Assembly: GCA_038049695.1 (NCBI GenBank)
Contig: CP142451.1
Span: forward strand, 11,220,001 to 11,284,000
Origin: Cinnamomum chago
Taxonomy: Eukaryota; Streptophyta; Magnoliopsida; Laurales; Lauraceae
Direction: 5' to 3'
Length of the DNA stretch: 64,000 bases
This document shows positions 21,382 to 33,526 of the stretch, one piece after another. The notes under the pieces are model-generated. The model was not told where the DNA came from. It saw only the letters and a program-made list of their open reading frames with translations, and ran no database searches. Numbering within the stretch: position 1 is the stretch's first letter; each line of letters opens with the position of its first letter. A program made the translations under genes and the position numbers.

Positions 21382-23015
21382 GGGTTTACACAAAATTAGC
21401 GAATGGGGATATAGGGGAGCACATCACCAACCCGCTCACGTTAGCTTCGTCCCTGTTTATTTGGGTGGGGGGCCATTTCCATAGGTGGACATCATCCGTA
21501 GGAGTCCGGATCGCCTGAGGTACCTCCTAGGGTCCCAATTTTTGTCCGAAGAATTTTTGAATTTTTAGTCGTGTGGATGTGGTGTTCTTGGATCTTCCTT
21601 TGGTATCGAGAAATTTCATTAGATTTTATTTTTATGGTGCGTTTGTAAAGCGCCCGTGTCCATGAAAATGGCCGGAGATAAGGCGTCTAGTAGCAAATGT
21701 TTGGGTGCAATGGTGATTTGAGTTGGGATTCTGACATTTTAGCTGAAAAATCAGCGTCACCACAAAGGATTCGGAAATCCGACCTATCCATGTCGAATTT
21801 GGAAAGCTCGAGGGGGGGGGGGGGGGGGGGGGTTGGTTTACTCTTCCGTAGCACTGCACAAATGCCCCATTAGTATTTGAGATTTTCTAGATTGTTGGGA
21901 ATCTTATAATTATGATGAACAGATATGGCATTTGGGTGTGTGTATGTTGGTGTGGGGGTCGTCGGGAAGGGAAGGGTTTACACAAAATCAGTGAACCACC
22001 TGCTTGTGTTAGCTCCATCCATGTCTATTTGGGTGGGAGTCCCATTTCCATAGGTGTACATTATCGACAAGAGTTCGGATCACGCGAGTTCCTGTCTGGA
22101 GAATTTCTCGATTCTCAGGCATGTGGATGTGGTGTTCTTGAGTCCTCCCTTGACATTGAGAAATTTCAGTAGGTTCGAATATTAAGGTGCGTTTGTTTAG
22201 CACTCGTATCCAGGAAAACAGCCGGAGATAAGGCATCGGGCAGCTGATGTTTGGTTGCAGCGGCGATTTGAGTCGGAATTCCGACATTTCAGCTTAAAAT
22301 TAGCACCACCACAGAGGATCTGAAATTCGACCCATCCGAGTTGGATTTGGAAAGCTGAGTGGTTTCCTTTTGCTGCAACGCTGCACAAACACCCTATTAG
22401 GATTTGAGATTTTCTAGATTGCTCGAATCTTAGAATTATGGTGAATAAATATGGTATTTGCAGGGTGGTCAATATATATAGGGGAAGGGTTTATGCAAAA
22501 TTAGCGAATGGGGGTATAGAGGATGTACATCACCCACCGGCTTGTGTTAGCTTTGTCCCTGTCTATCTGGGTGGGGGTCCCATTTCCATAGGCCGATATT
22601 GTCGACAGGAGTCCGGATCATGCAAGTTCCTTCCTAGCATCCAAATTTCTGTCTAAAGAATTTCTCAATTCTCAAACATGTGGACGTGGTGTTCTTGAAT
22701 CCTCCTTTGGCATTGAGAAATCTCACTTTGTCTAGATTTCAAGGTGCATTTATGCAACACTCATTTTCGTGGAAACGGCCGAAGATAAGACGTTAGGAGT
22801 TGATGTGTTGGGTGCAATGGCAATTTAAGTTGGGATTCTGACATTTTAGCTGAAAAATCAGCACAATGGAGGATTCAGAAATTCAACCTATCCATGTCGA
22901 ACTTGAAAAGTTGTGGGGTTTCCTCTTATGCGGCGCTGCATAAACGCCCCATTGGAATTTGAGATTTTCTATATTGCTAGAATCTTAGAAAAACGATGAA
23001 CAAATATGGCATTTG
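21382..23015. repeat. three diverged tandem copies of a roughly 0.5-kb unit
   Basis: The units open with GGGTTTACACAAAATTAG (21382), GGGTTTACACAAAATCAG (21974) and GGGTTTATGCAAAATTAG (22487). Each then runs through a TTAGCT...GTCCCTGT...ATTTGGGTGGGGG block, a GTGGATGTGGTGTTCTTG block, and ends near a GAACA(G/A)ATATGGCATTTG-like word. Each unit embeds a MITE-like core opening with GGTGCGTTTGT and closing with ACAAA(T/C)GCCCCAT. The set starts within about 135 bases of the EXA1-like start codon, so at least the first copy overlaps or abuts its promoter. Confidence 0.8.
21811..21831. repeat. poly-G run in repeat unit 1
   Basis: An uninterrupted run of about 21 G residues lies in the first of the three upstream units. 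Units 2 and 3 have AAGCTGAGTGG and AAGTTGTGGGG at the same place, so the run is private to unit 1. Its true length is uncertain because such runs are prone to sequencing error. Confidence 0.75.
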
Positions 23016-24439
23016 TAAATGCTTAAAAAAAATGAACATAATGAATTATTGAGAGAATTCTAATCCTACTAAAGAAACATGCCCCTAGTCTTGTATTTTT
23101 TTCCGTGAGTGAGCTATGTGGAACTCATGAAGGCCACCTATATGTTTTCCTATCATTCAAAATGAATGTCATTGGCTTCCGTCACATGTCCTCAAATTTT
23201 ATCTTGAGTTTGTCATATTTTAAAATTTTTGTCTTTTTTTTTTTTACCATTGAGTCTCAAACCCAAACAAAGAATGAAGGTAGGATACGTTGGGTAGATT
23301 GACAACCAATGTAGAAATTTTGTTACAACTCAAACATCTTGATAACGACGCAGTTGGTCCACTTTAAGACCGAGCCTTTGGCTAATTATGTGAATATATC
23401 GAGCATTTAACTAATATTGTTCACATTGTCACTTTTCTCTTTCTCTTGTGTTCCTATACTCTGCATTCTATTTAGATCGGTATCGGTCATTATGAGGGGT
23501 CCTGGGGACAATCCAAATAAGTGCTCTATGCAGAGTGCTACGCACATTATAAAAAAAAAAAACTATTCTTATTAGTTATATGTTCAGTCTCAAGGTGGAA
23601 TTAATTCATATTAAAAGAAAAATTGAAAACCGAAGATGCATCCATCGAGGGGATGGCATTCATTTTAAATAATTTTAAATATAATAGGTGGGTCCCAAGA
23701 TGGAGTTCCACTCATCCCATTGAGTGGGCCTGTTGGAGACACTTTTGTAGAGTTTTTGTGCAGAGCCACATCTCTCAATTTCCAACCAGAGAAGGTGAGA
23801 AACCCTAATCCCATTTAGGGATGAAAACAGCAGTTCGACAAAGCACTAGCTTTCACATATTCGGGGATTTGCGCCTGCACCAAACAAAGAGCCATTCAAA
23901 CCCGGCCATACCCAACGCCAACCCTGTCCATAGAGGCATTGGAATTCTCTGAGGTTTCAGAGTGGGGCTCACACGTCAAGAATCTAAACCTTACAGCATA
24001 AATGCCCTATTAGTTAATATAAGTTGGGCCCACCATTTAAAAAATGAGCCTGTTTCATATTATATCAAGCTTGCATGGGAGCAAGTTTTGGCCACAAGTG
24101 GGCCGTGGATTTTCCATGGATGGGTCTCGCCGAAATGCCTCAAGACTTTCTCGTACTCCGTGCATCGACGGTCACCATCATTTCAGTTAGAGGACCACAG
24201 CTTCTCAATGAAGGTCAGGATAATGATTATTTTTTATCTGTGCATGAGATTCTTGTTCTACTTATACCGCGTTCCCTCGGTGTGACCCACAAGTGAACTG
24301 TAAAGTCAAAAAGGGCCAACACTCCACTGCAGCACAAGTGATGTGATTTATGCCACTGAGAGGGACCCACATTCCTTAATTCAATTTCTTAATCCGCTTT
24401 GATTATCTGTGATTATCCCGGTTCATTCTGTTTTTTTCT
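23016..24439. other. spacer, no gene seen
   Basis: Short open frames here show no recognisable domain and no plausible splice-linked set. The stretch contains T-runs near 23235 and an A-run near 23550. Confidence 0.55.
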
Positions 24440-25205
24440 TTTTTAATGTGATTATAGGATTTACAATGTGGGCCCGTCTTTAAGGGAATTATATTGTGTG
24501 GCTATCTTTTTTTAGGAATTATAAAATGAAGCCATATTTTTTGTGATTATAGACATAGGACCCACTTTTAAAAGTTACATTGTGATGCCCACGTTTAGAA
24601 ATTAAAACACGGGACTATATTTATAGGATTTACAATGTAGGCCCACCTTCATGGGAATTATATTGTGTGGCTATCGTTTTTTTTTGCGAATGCGGGACCC
24701 ATAATTGAAAATAATAATGTAGTATCCACCTTTAAAAATTAAAACATGATGCCATACTCGTAATGTGGGCCAAAACTGATAGAATTTATAATGTAGTTAC
24801 ACCTTCTGTGATTGATACCATGTGACCCACGTTTATGAATTACTAAGTGGAGCCATATTTTTTATTACTGTGGACATAAGACCCCACCTTTTAAAGATTA
24901 CAAAGTGATGCCCATCTTTAGAAATTAGAACATGGGTGCACATTCATAGGATTTACAATGTGGACTAGCATTTATAGAAATTATAATACAGGGTCATCTT
25001 TTTTGTTGATTGTAAACGGGACCAACCTTTAAAGATTCGAACATGAGGCCACATTCATTGGATTCACGATACGGGTCTACATTCATAGGACTTACGATGA
25101 AACCCTACATTTATGAATTATAAAGCGGGGTCACCTTTTATGTGGTTGTGGACATAGGACTCACCTTTAGAAATTACAATGTGATGCCCACTTTTAATAA
25201 ATTAG

Positions 25206-26103
25206 CAGGGGTGCACATGGGCGATTTGGATGGGTTTAGAGGGGAAACCATCAACCAAATTGAACACATCAGTTTTTTATTTTCTCAAACCGAACCGAAC
25301 CACCCATGTGCTTGGTTCGATTCGATTAAGGTTTTTTTATTTTATTATTTTTTTCACAAAAAAATTGCAATTCAAACATGGTTCATCAAATGAAATATAT
25401 TTCATAATTCGTTTCAACCAAGGAAGCATACACCAAACGATGGATGAATGCTTTCCATCCATCATCCGGTCGTGTGATTGAATGGATCAGGCTAGGTTCA
25501 GCCAACTTTTCAGACCAATGAGCCGAAGTAGTTCAAATCTTCTGATAAAATACACAAACAAAATGGTCAGGCACGTACCTATTTATTTACATAAAACATG
25601 GAATATATTACATTGCTTAATCCAGACCAATGGATTCACCACAGAAGGAACTAATTTTTTTTTTTTTTTTGCCAACGAGATGGGTTCGAGTGGAATGTAG
25701 CCCCAATTTTGAACTAATTAAGATGGGCCTCTTCATAGTTCACTTTCTTTTAGGTCAGACTAAACCTCTCGGCAGCGCTATTAAAACTCAATAATACACA
25801 CTTCTTGTAAAACTTTCATCAAACATGTAACATGCAAGTAGAACATATAAGCGATTCCCTTAAGGCTAAAATAGTCAAAACTCAATACTCAAATTAATAC
25901 ATTCGGTCGGTTCAGTTTAGGTGGTTAACTGTGGGTTCAAATCGATAACTGACGGTTAACTGTGGGTTCAAACCGATAACCGACCGATGTAAGGCGGTTT
26001 TTATGATTTTTAAACCGTTGACCGAACCGATCTACATAAAATCAATCCAAACCCTCCGGTTCGATTTGGTTTTGCGGTGATACTGATTTTTTTGTGCAGT
26101 CCT
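25206..26103. mobile_element. hAT-like element (family B) with perfect TSD
   Basis: The left end is CAGGGGTGCACATGG and the reverse-complemented right end is AGGACTGCACAAAAAAATCAG. It is flanked by ATAAATTAG at 25197-25205 and 26104-26112. CAGGGGTG ends with an 8-9-base duplication are typical of hAT. The 898-bp body is non-coding and carries many CGGTTCGGTT / AACCGAACCGA words at both ends. It has split the left arm of the surrounding inverted array. A related copy lies at 31211-32190. Confidence 0.8.
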
Positions 26104-26229
26104 ATAAATTAGAGCATGGGCCCCACATTTATATGATTTATAATGCGTTTCTACCATTATAGGAATTATATAATATAGGCCCCTTCGTTGATATTGTAAA
26201 CATGGGGCTTGCCTTTAGGTAAGTGAGGA

Positions 26230-27740
26230 TTTACAACTCTGCCTTGGCATAGTTCTTTCCTACTTATCTCTTGACGTAGTCAAAGTTATTTCCTAAATAA
26301 TTATTTCCTACTTATTTCTTGATGCAGGGTTTTTTCCTACTTATCTTCTAATGCAGGCAGAGTTATTTCCTACTTATTTCTTGATGCATGACGCACCCTT
26401 TATTTTCTTTTTTAAGAAACAATTTGCTAGCACATTTGTATTCTATTAATCTTTTGCCATTGAAAGAATGTCATTTAAATACTCCAGATCCTCACTTGTC
26501 CAAAAGGTAAGACCTATGTTCACAATTTCAAAGAAAGTGACCTCACTTTGTGATTCTTAAAGGTTCCTGCTTACATTCTGACACAGGCAAAGTTATTTTC
26601 TACTTATCTCTTGATGCATGACGCATCCTTTGTTTTCTTTTTTAAGAAATAATTTGCTGGCACATTTGTATTCTACTCATCTCTTGCCTTCCAAAGAATG
26701 TCATTTAAAGACTCAAGATCCTCACTTGTCCTAAAGGTAGGACCTATGTTCACGATTTCAAATAAAGTGGCCTCACTTTGTGATTCCTAAAGGTTCCTAC
26801 TTCTCTTCTTACGCAAGCAAAGTTATTTTCTACTTATCTCTTGATGCATGACACATCCTTTGTTTTCTTTTTTAAGAAATAATATGCTAGCACATTTGTA
26901 TTCTACTCATCTCTTGCCTTTCAAAGAATGTCATTTAAAGACTCCAGATCCTCACTTGTCCTAAAGGTAGGACCTATGTTCACGATTTCAAAGAAAGTGG
27001 CCTCACTTTGTGATTCTTAAAAGTTCTTACTTATCTTCTGATGCAGGCGGAGTTATCTCCTACTTATCTCTTGATGCATGACGCATCTTTTGTTTTCCTT
27101 TTTAAGAAACAATTTGCTAGCACATTTATATTATACTCGTCTCTTGCCTTTTAAAGAATGTTATTTTAAAGACTCCATATCCTCACTTGTCCCAATGGCA
27201 GGACCTATGTTCACGATTTCAAAGAAAGTAGCCTCACTTTGTGATTCCTAAAGGTTCCTACTTATCTTCTGACGTAGGCAGAGTTATCTCCTATTTATCT
27301 CTTGATGCATGATGCATCTTTTGTTTTCTTTTTTAAGAAACAATTTGCTGGCACATTTGTATTTTACTCGTCTCTTGCCTTTTAAAGAATGTCATTTTAA
27401 ATACTCCAGATCCTCACTTGTCCCAAAGGTAGGACTTATGTTCACAATTTCAAAGAAAGTGGCATCACTTGCGATTCTTAAAGGTTCCTACTCATCTCTT
27501 GACGCAGGCAAAGTTATTTCTTACTTATCTTCTGATGCAGGTAGAGTTATTTTATACTTATCTCTTGACACATGACGCGCCCTTTGTTTTTTTTTTTTTT
27601 TTTAAACAAATTGCTAACACAGTTGTATCTCTTGCATTTTTAAAGAATGCTGTTTAAAGACTGTAAATTCTCACTTATCCTAAATGCAAGGCCCATGTTA
27701 ACAATCTCAAAGAAGACAACCTCACTTTGTAATTTCTAAA
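26230..27740 (+). repeat. 230-bp tandem array, about six copies
   Basis: The word GATGCATGA recurs at 26383, 26613, 26843, 27073 and 27303, exactly 230 bases apart each time. The sixth copy is displaced to 27567 by an internal duplication of a roughly 30-bp GACGCAGGCAAAGTTATTTC subunit. Each unit reads AGTTATTTCCTACTTATCTC, then TTTTTTAAGAAA, then AGACTCCAGATCCTCACTTG, then GTTCACGATTTCAAAG and GTGGCCTCACTTTGTGATTC. The last part resembles the short repeats of the flanking arms, so the array probably expanded from one of them. Confidence 0.88.
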
Positions 27741-28193
27741 GGTGGGTCACATGATCGTAATCACAAAATGTGGACTCATATTATAATTCTTATAATGGTG
27801 AGACCACATTATAAGCTCTATGGATGTGGGCCCTATGTTCTAATTTCTAAATGTGGGCATCACATTGTAATTTATAAGGTGGGTCTTGTGTCCACAATCA
27901 TAGAAAAAGGTGGCCCCATTTATTATTCTTAAAGGTGGGGTCACATTATAAGTCCTATGAATGTGGACCCATATTGTGAATCCTATGAATGTGACCCATG
28001 TTCTAATTTTTAAATGTTGATCATGTTAACAATCAACAAAAATGATGTCCCTACATTATAATTTCTATAAAGGTTGGTCCACATTGTAAATCCTATGAAT
28101 GTGCACCCTAAAGATAGGCACCACATTGTAATATCTAAAGATGGGGTCTTGCATCCACAACCACAAAAAATGTGACTCCACTTTGTACCTAAA

Positions 28194-28225
28194 CTAGCAA
28201 CAAACGCTCGTGCTAAGCCCGGGCC
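28194..28225 (-). mobile_element. Helitron 3' terminus (probable)
   Basis: On the minus strand the sequence is GGCCCGGGCTTAGCACGAGC, then GTTTGTTG, then CTAG, then T. This is a GC-rich imperfect hairpin, a short spacer and the CTRR terminus followed by the host T, as expected at a Helitron 3' end. The element body would extend to higher coordinates. I could not identify its 5' TC terminus, and no Rep/helicase ORF is present, so it would be non-autonomous. Confidence 0.5.
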
Positions 28226-29079
28226 TCAAATTAAAAATATATTAGGAAGAAAACAAGTTTGACCTGTTGAAAATTTTAAATAGAAAAATGGGCACCAATT
28301 GCACATGCAAAAAAGAAATAAAAAGGAGTTGTGAATAAAAAAAAATGAAATGCAACCACCTAAATTGGATGTGGAAAAACGAAAACCCACATTTATACGT
28401 AACAACCCAAGAGTGAAAACAGTATTTTTTGTGTGATTTACTAAGCTTAAAAAGTCATTTCTGTCATTTGTGAAAACCAAAACCACAATCTATCCTTTTC
28501 TCCCCCTAAGACCGATTTAAATATAGAAAAAGCTCAAAGGAATGTGTGAAAGGGGAAGGTTGTAAATTGTAATGTAGGTGTGAATATATATATAGCTGTT
28601 TCACCAAGGATAAGTACGGATTAGTGATAAGAAGAGCATGAAAATTCTTAAATGGATGATCGGAGGCAAAGAGAGAAAATGAGTTATTTATCACTTTTAA
28701 AATTATATGTATCAAGATATAAAGGAGAAAAATGAAGTAAATGAACTAAATGTTAATTTTAGTAATATCATGTAATATTAGTTAATCAAATCAGATTCTA
28801 TACACAAAATAGAATTCCATAGAAAATCATTACTCAAAGCCGACCCTAGAAGAAGGGATAATACTTTGATGGTGGTGGTGGTCCATCCATAAAAATTTAA
28901 ATAGGCATGTTAGAACCTTACCAAAAAAAAAAAAAAGAGAAAAATATAGCAGCATTAAATCAAGATACAAAACTATAGTCAAGTTAAAGATGATATGTCA
29001 AAACTAATTTTCATAGATTTCACTTTGAAGCTTTTACTATTTTTTATTGTCAAAATCAAATTCCAAAATGATTATCGTG

Positions 29080-29815
29080 CATTAGAGTTGGGCACACTGG
29101 GTCGTTGCACCCTTTCTCTCACGGTAGTTTGGCTCAGAAGAGGCAGCCGTCTATGTTGCTTTCTGGTTCCCTGTAGCTTCTGGATATCTTGCTGCAGATG
29201 GTGCTCCTGCAGTGGGTTTTTTGTTTTGGCCGCAGGGCTCTCATTCCAGTGCCGCTGTTGGGGGGATTTTCGGCGCACTCCGGCTAGAGAATCCCTTCTC
29301 TCTCCATTCTGAAGTCTTTTGCGTGGTCTGTTCAGCTCTGTTTTTCGGTTGCTGGCTTTTTTGTTTGTGGAGAGTTTAGCTTGTTCATTTACTGTGTTGT
29401 GTGCTCTTTAGTGGTGCAGTGTGGAGTGTGCCTTTTCTCTTTGTGCAGGCCTTTTCTATTTTCTCCTTCTGTTTGGCAGTCATGTGTGTTGCAGTGTTGA
29501 GCGGTTCGCTGAGTTGGAGTGCTGCGTTGCAGTGGCGAGTTCAGCAACCTTGTTTGTTGGTGGGCTTTGCTGCAGAAGCTTCCCAGAGTAGATCAGTGCT
29601 TGTCTGAGGTTTGGGGAAGTTCTTTCTTCTGTGGCTTTTGTATTGATTTACAGTCCTCTTTGTTCAGTGTTTTCTCCTTGGTTGGTTTGCTTTTTGGAGT
29701 TGGCAATTTTTTGTAAGCCTCCCATTGCTGGTTTCCCTCTGTTTCTTTGGGGTTTTTAGCCCTTCTCCATCTTTTTCTTCAATACAAATTTACCTTAAAG
29801 CAAAAAAAAAGAAAG
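29080..29815 (+). mobile_element. 5'-truncated LINE-like 3' end with A-rich tail
   Basis: This stretch is clearly richer in G, C and T than its AT-rich surroundings. It ends GTTTTTAGCCCTTCTCCATC, then TTTTTCTTCAATACAAATTT, then an A run leading into AAAG repeats at about 29801-29828. A foreign-composition block ending in an A-rich tail is the usual look of a non-LTR retrotransposon 3' end. The open frames in it match no domain I know. No target duplication was found, so the left limit is approximate. Confidence 0.45.
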
Positions 29816-29829
29816 AAAGAAAGAAGGAT

Positions 29830-31009
29830 CAACATCCATATGAGCTCAATGGAGATCATGAAAGTAAATAGATATACTTACATGGGCCACAAGGGTTATG
29901 GCACGGATTTGTCCTCAAGAAAGATGAATCATTTCGGATTTATTTGACAAAATCTACATCCATGCAGTGAATGGATCAGCCGACAACCATGAAAACCTTA
30001 CCTTTTAATGTCATGAAGTGGCTCTTGCGATGAAAGCTCATAGGCATAGGTGGGGGTGTGTGCAAGAGAGAGAATGAGAGACGGTAGATGATTGAAAGAG
30101 AATGATGAGAGGGACTGTGGGCGTATGCAAGAGAGAATGTAGAGAGAGGTGGCTAGGTGGGGTTGACCGAGAGAGAAGAGTGTTGTGTTGACGTGATTGG
30201 CTTGGGTGTGATGGTGTGATGAGTTCAATTGGTAGGTTGTCAATGGTGTTGCCATGCTGTAGTGCAGTCGTGGATGATGGAGATGTTGGTATTTGGTTAG
30301 TGGGCTGCTGGGTTTGGATGATGGAGATGAAGAGAAGCCATGGTGATTTGGTTGGAGTGATGTTAGAGATTGCGAGGAAGATGAGATGAGGGGTTCTAGC
30401 CGTGGATTTGTTAGGTTAAGAGTTGAGTCTACGAGGATATGGAGAAGGAATAGAATGTTGACATAAGGACTTCATGTAAAATCATTGATGAATGATGAAG
30501 ATTGCATATGAAAGTTGGTAATACCATCTATTCGGATATAGGTATGGATTGTAATTTAGTGTGAATGAGAGAGATTATTGGGGATGATTGGTTATTGCTT
30601 AGTTGGAGATGCTTAATCTGGACTTAATGCATATTGAGAGAGGAAAATCGTGTGAGAGATTTTAGGATTTGAGATTGCTGATTGTAGATGGCTTTCAAAT
30701 TTTGAATTTCAATTATCTGTTATCTTTATGGTAATAGTGAATATTAGGTGGATATGATAAGTATAAAAGAGAAATCTTAGGGGATAGAAGGAAAGCTTAC
30801 GTTGCAGTTTTTGGAGTGCTAACATGGCAACACAAGGCTTGAGGGCTATTGACGTGGCCCATGTGTGAGATGGAAATCCAACCGTCTTATCAAATTGTCA
30901 CGTCCAAACCATCTCATTGTTTTCTTTTGTATTTATTTGAAAGGAGAGAATTTTCAGGGGTGAGGTGGCACCCCTCACAGCACACCTCCCCCTTTGCTTT
31001 AATACATAT
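29830..31009. other. purine-rich spacer, no gene seen
   Basis: GAGAGAGA-type and GGATGATGG-type low-complexity words dominate 30040-30480. No credible coding exon is visible on either strand. Confidence 0.55.
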
Positions 31010-32345
31010 AATGTGGGTTACATGGTCACCATTATAAAAGGTAGACTTGCATTGTAAATCCTATTAACGCAGGCCATATATTCTAATTTCTAAAGGTGTG
31101 CACCACGTCGTGATTTCTAAAGGTGGGTGCACCACGTCGTGATTTCTAAAGGTGGGTCCCATATTTATATTCACATAAAGGCGACCCCATGTTATAATTA
31201 CTATAAACTGGGCGGTTCGTATTGGTTTAACACTAAAACCAAAAACCAAATCGAACCTGTCGGTTTTTTAATTAACCGATCCGATATGATCGATGGAGAT
31301 GGCTTAAACCGAACCAAACGTTTCGGTTCGGTTTGGTCGGTTAAACCGTTGTTTTTTATTTTTTATTTTTGAAAATCAGGCTTTGAAAATTTCAAAATGA
31401 TGATACATCGTCCTTTGCATTTACTCCAATGTTTAGTGCAAACATAAAAATCCAACATTACAGACTGGACTAAACGTATATAAAAAATAATTCTACTCCA
31501 AAAAGAGAGTTTAGACCAAACGCAAGCGCAAAAAAAAATAAAAAAAAATCAGCTTGTAGTGAAACATTCATTCCACATGATATAATTTGGAATTACAATA
31601 GAATAATAGTTCATGTCAAGAAAAGTCACACACAAACGGAACCTGTATCAGAACCCACTGTATTTTTTAGAAATGAAGGTTTATTAACACATTGGTTAGG
31701 TGATACCAAAACCAACCGTCAAAAGGTTAGGCTCTACTGACTTTTCTAGCATTCTCAAGAGTGTGGCCTTCTGATAAAAACTTCATTGAAACGAGGTAGA
31801 AATTATGATGGAAGGAAAACACCATGTACAGTAATCCCTCCATCTGCAATGAAGTATCAAAAAGCATTTGAGAGATTAGAGGAGATGCATTGAGGCAGTG
31901 TTGACGATTGAGTTCATGTGAGAATGAAGTTGTGGAATGTAACTTTAAAAGTAGTAAAAAATGAAACCCTAAAGCTAAAATAGTAAAAAAACAATACTTA
32001 AGTTACTGCATACGGTCGGTTTGGTTTAAGCGGTTAACCATGGGCTCAAATCGATAACTAACCGATGTAAGCAGATTTTATGATTTTCAAACCGTTAATC
32101 GAACCAATCTACTATAAACCAATCCGAACCGCCTAGTTAGGTCGGTTCGGTTCGGTTTTGCGGTGATGCCGGATTTTTTGTGCAACCCTAGGCCTACATT
32201 GTAAATCATATGTATATGTGCCTCATGTCCTAATTTTTAAAAGTGGGTACAACGTTGTAATTTCTACATGTGAGCCTTATATATGACAATGATAGAATGC
32301 CACAAACAATAAAGGTAGGTCCCATATTGTAAATCCTATGATTCT
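31010..32345. repeat. second GTGGGCCC-type repeat block split by an hAT-like element
   Basis: The flanks (31010-31210 and 32190-32345) repeat the right-arm words of the large array (ATTGTAAATCCTAT, TAATTTCTAAAGGTGGG). Two copies of a roughly 30-bp unit, TGCACCACGTCGTGATTTC, stand in tandem at 31098 and 31127. The middle (about 31211-32190) is a decayed copy of hAT-like family B. Its right part matches 25910-26103 closely, down to GCGGTGATGCCGG and TTTTTTGTGCAACCCT, while its left terminus is eroded. Confidence 0.7.
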
Positions 32346-33526
32346 CTTACTTCCATTTCTTGGAGCAAAACTTTTATAATTTTACAAAACAAATATTGCA
32401 GCAGAGTAGCTTAATATAATGTTGACAAACAAGCTATGCAAAGTACACTCTCTGCACAACCTCATTTGAGCAGAAAAATGGAAACAACACGAGAATGACA
32501 CCAAGCGGGCCCTAAGACTTTCAACTTGGCGCTTTGACAAAGGGAATCCACCCAGCCTACCAAAGCCTGCAAAAATGCGAGCTCTCTTATTTTTACCCTA
32601 AAGCCCGAGCATAGAGCAGGGCCCGGTTTTAATCCCCTGATATAAATAACATATATCTAATATTATGCATGTGTGTGTGGATGTCCTTTGTCCATTATGT
32701 ATATATTCATTCCATCAATAAACTCTCGTGTATGCAAATAAATCAGATGTGCTCAAATTTTCATACAATCAAATAGGCTCTTTGAAAAATGAATTCCAAC
32801 CAATTCAATTTCATGCGAATGAACGGGCCCATTATATTAACTTACTTTCCAACTTCATGCAAAGGAACGTGCCCATTTGAATGCATGGCTTAAAAAGATG
32901 AAAATAATATTACTGCGAACCTAGCTGTATGAAAGATGGATGAAATGACCACAGGGTCTGAAATTTTCAATAGAAAAGGGGGGAGGGGGGCGGGGTAAAT
33001 GACTGTGAAACAAACGTGCACATTTACATAATACTCTCCCCATTTGCGAATTTGGGAAACTAGTTAATCACCGTTTCTAATGATAAATTAGAATTTATTA
33101 AGAAGACAATCAATCATCATTGCAGTCAAAATTGCATTAGGTTGTAGATTCTCAATCTTATTTTATTTCATTAATTTGTAGAATGCCCACCTTTGAAATG
33201 AATTTGGATTCATAACCTTACCAACTGACTAGTTATATCTCACATAATTTTGTAATAACAGAATTTCAATGTTTTTTTTTTTTTACATGCACCATACGGT
33301 CGTAAAAATGAAGTCTCAATTGATGCGAGCTTTGAATCACGTTACCTTTTATTAGAATTGTATTTTGTGCTAATCGAAGACATTGTTAATTTATTTTCGT
33401 AACGCTCATGAGGCTGCTACTCTTTAGTCTCTCTTCCTGTACGACGGGGGTCCTATATCATATGTGATGCTAAACCTGTGTGTTGGATAGGAATAAAGTC
33501 GATTCTTTAAATATTTTTTTCATTTT
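32346..33526. other. spacer, no gene seen
   Basis: No coding content is recognised. The stretch contains a GGGGAGGGGGGCGGGG patch near 32978-32995 and scattered T-runs. The short stretch near 32594-32630 weakly resembles another Helitron-type hairpin. Confidence 0.5.

Larger units (their letters stand above)
24440..28190. repeat. large inverted array of GTGGGCCC-type short repeats
   Basis: The left arm (24440-25196, continuing 26113-26225) is a diverged series of words such as ATAGGATTTACAATGTGGGC, AGAAATTACAATGTGATGCC and GTGATTATAGACATAGGACC. The right arm (about 27720-28190) holds the reverse complements: ACATTGTAAATCCTATGAAT, GGCATCACATTGTAATTT and GTGTCCACAATCATAG. The arms face each other around a 230-bp tandem array, so the whole can fold into a large imperfect stem. 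There is no coding content. A further right-arm-type copy lies at about 31010-32345. Confidence 0.75.

Noticed and set aside
24440..28190. CRISPR-like or bacterial repeat array
   Set aside because: The context is a plant nuclear genome. Repeats are 230 bp and diverged, without spacers or cas genes, and behave as a satellite.
29998..30255. 85-aa minus-strand frame in GAGAG-rich DNA
   Set aside because: Biased composition from simple repeats and no domain or intron support.
32594..32640. third Helitron end (GCCCGAGC...GGGCCCGG...CTGAT)
   Set aside because: The inverted pairing is too weak and the spacing irregular compared with the two better candidates.
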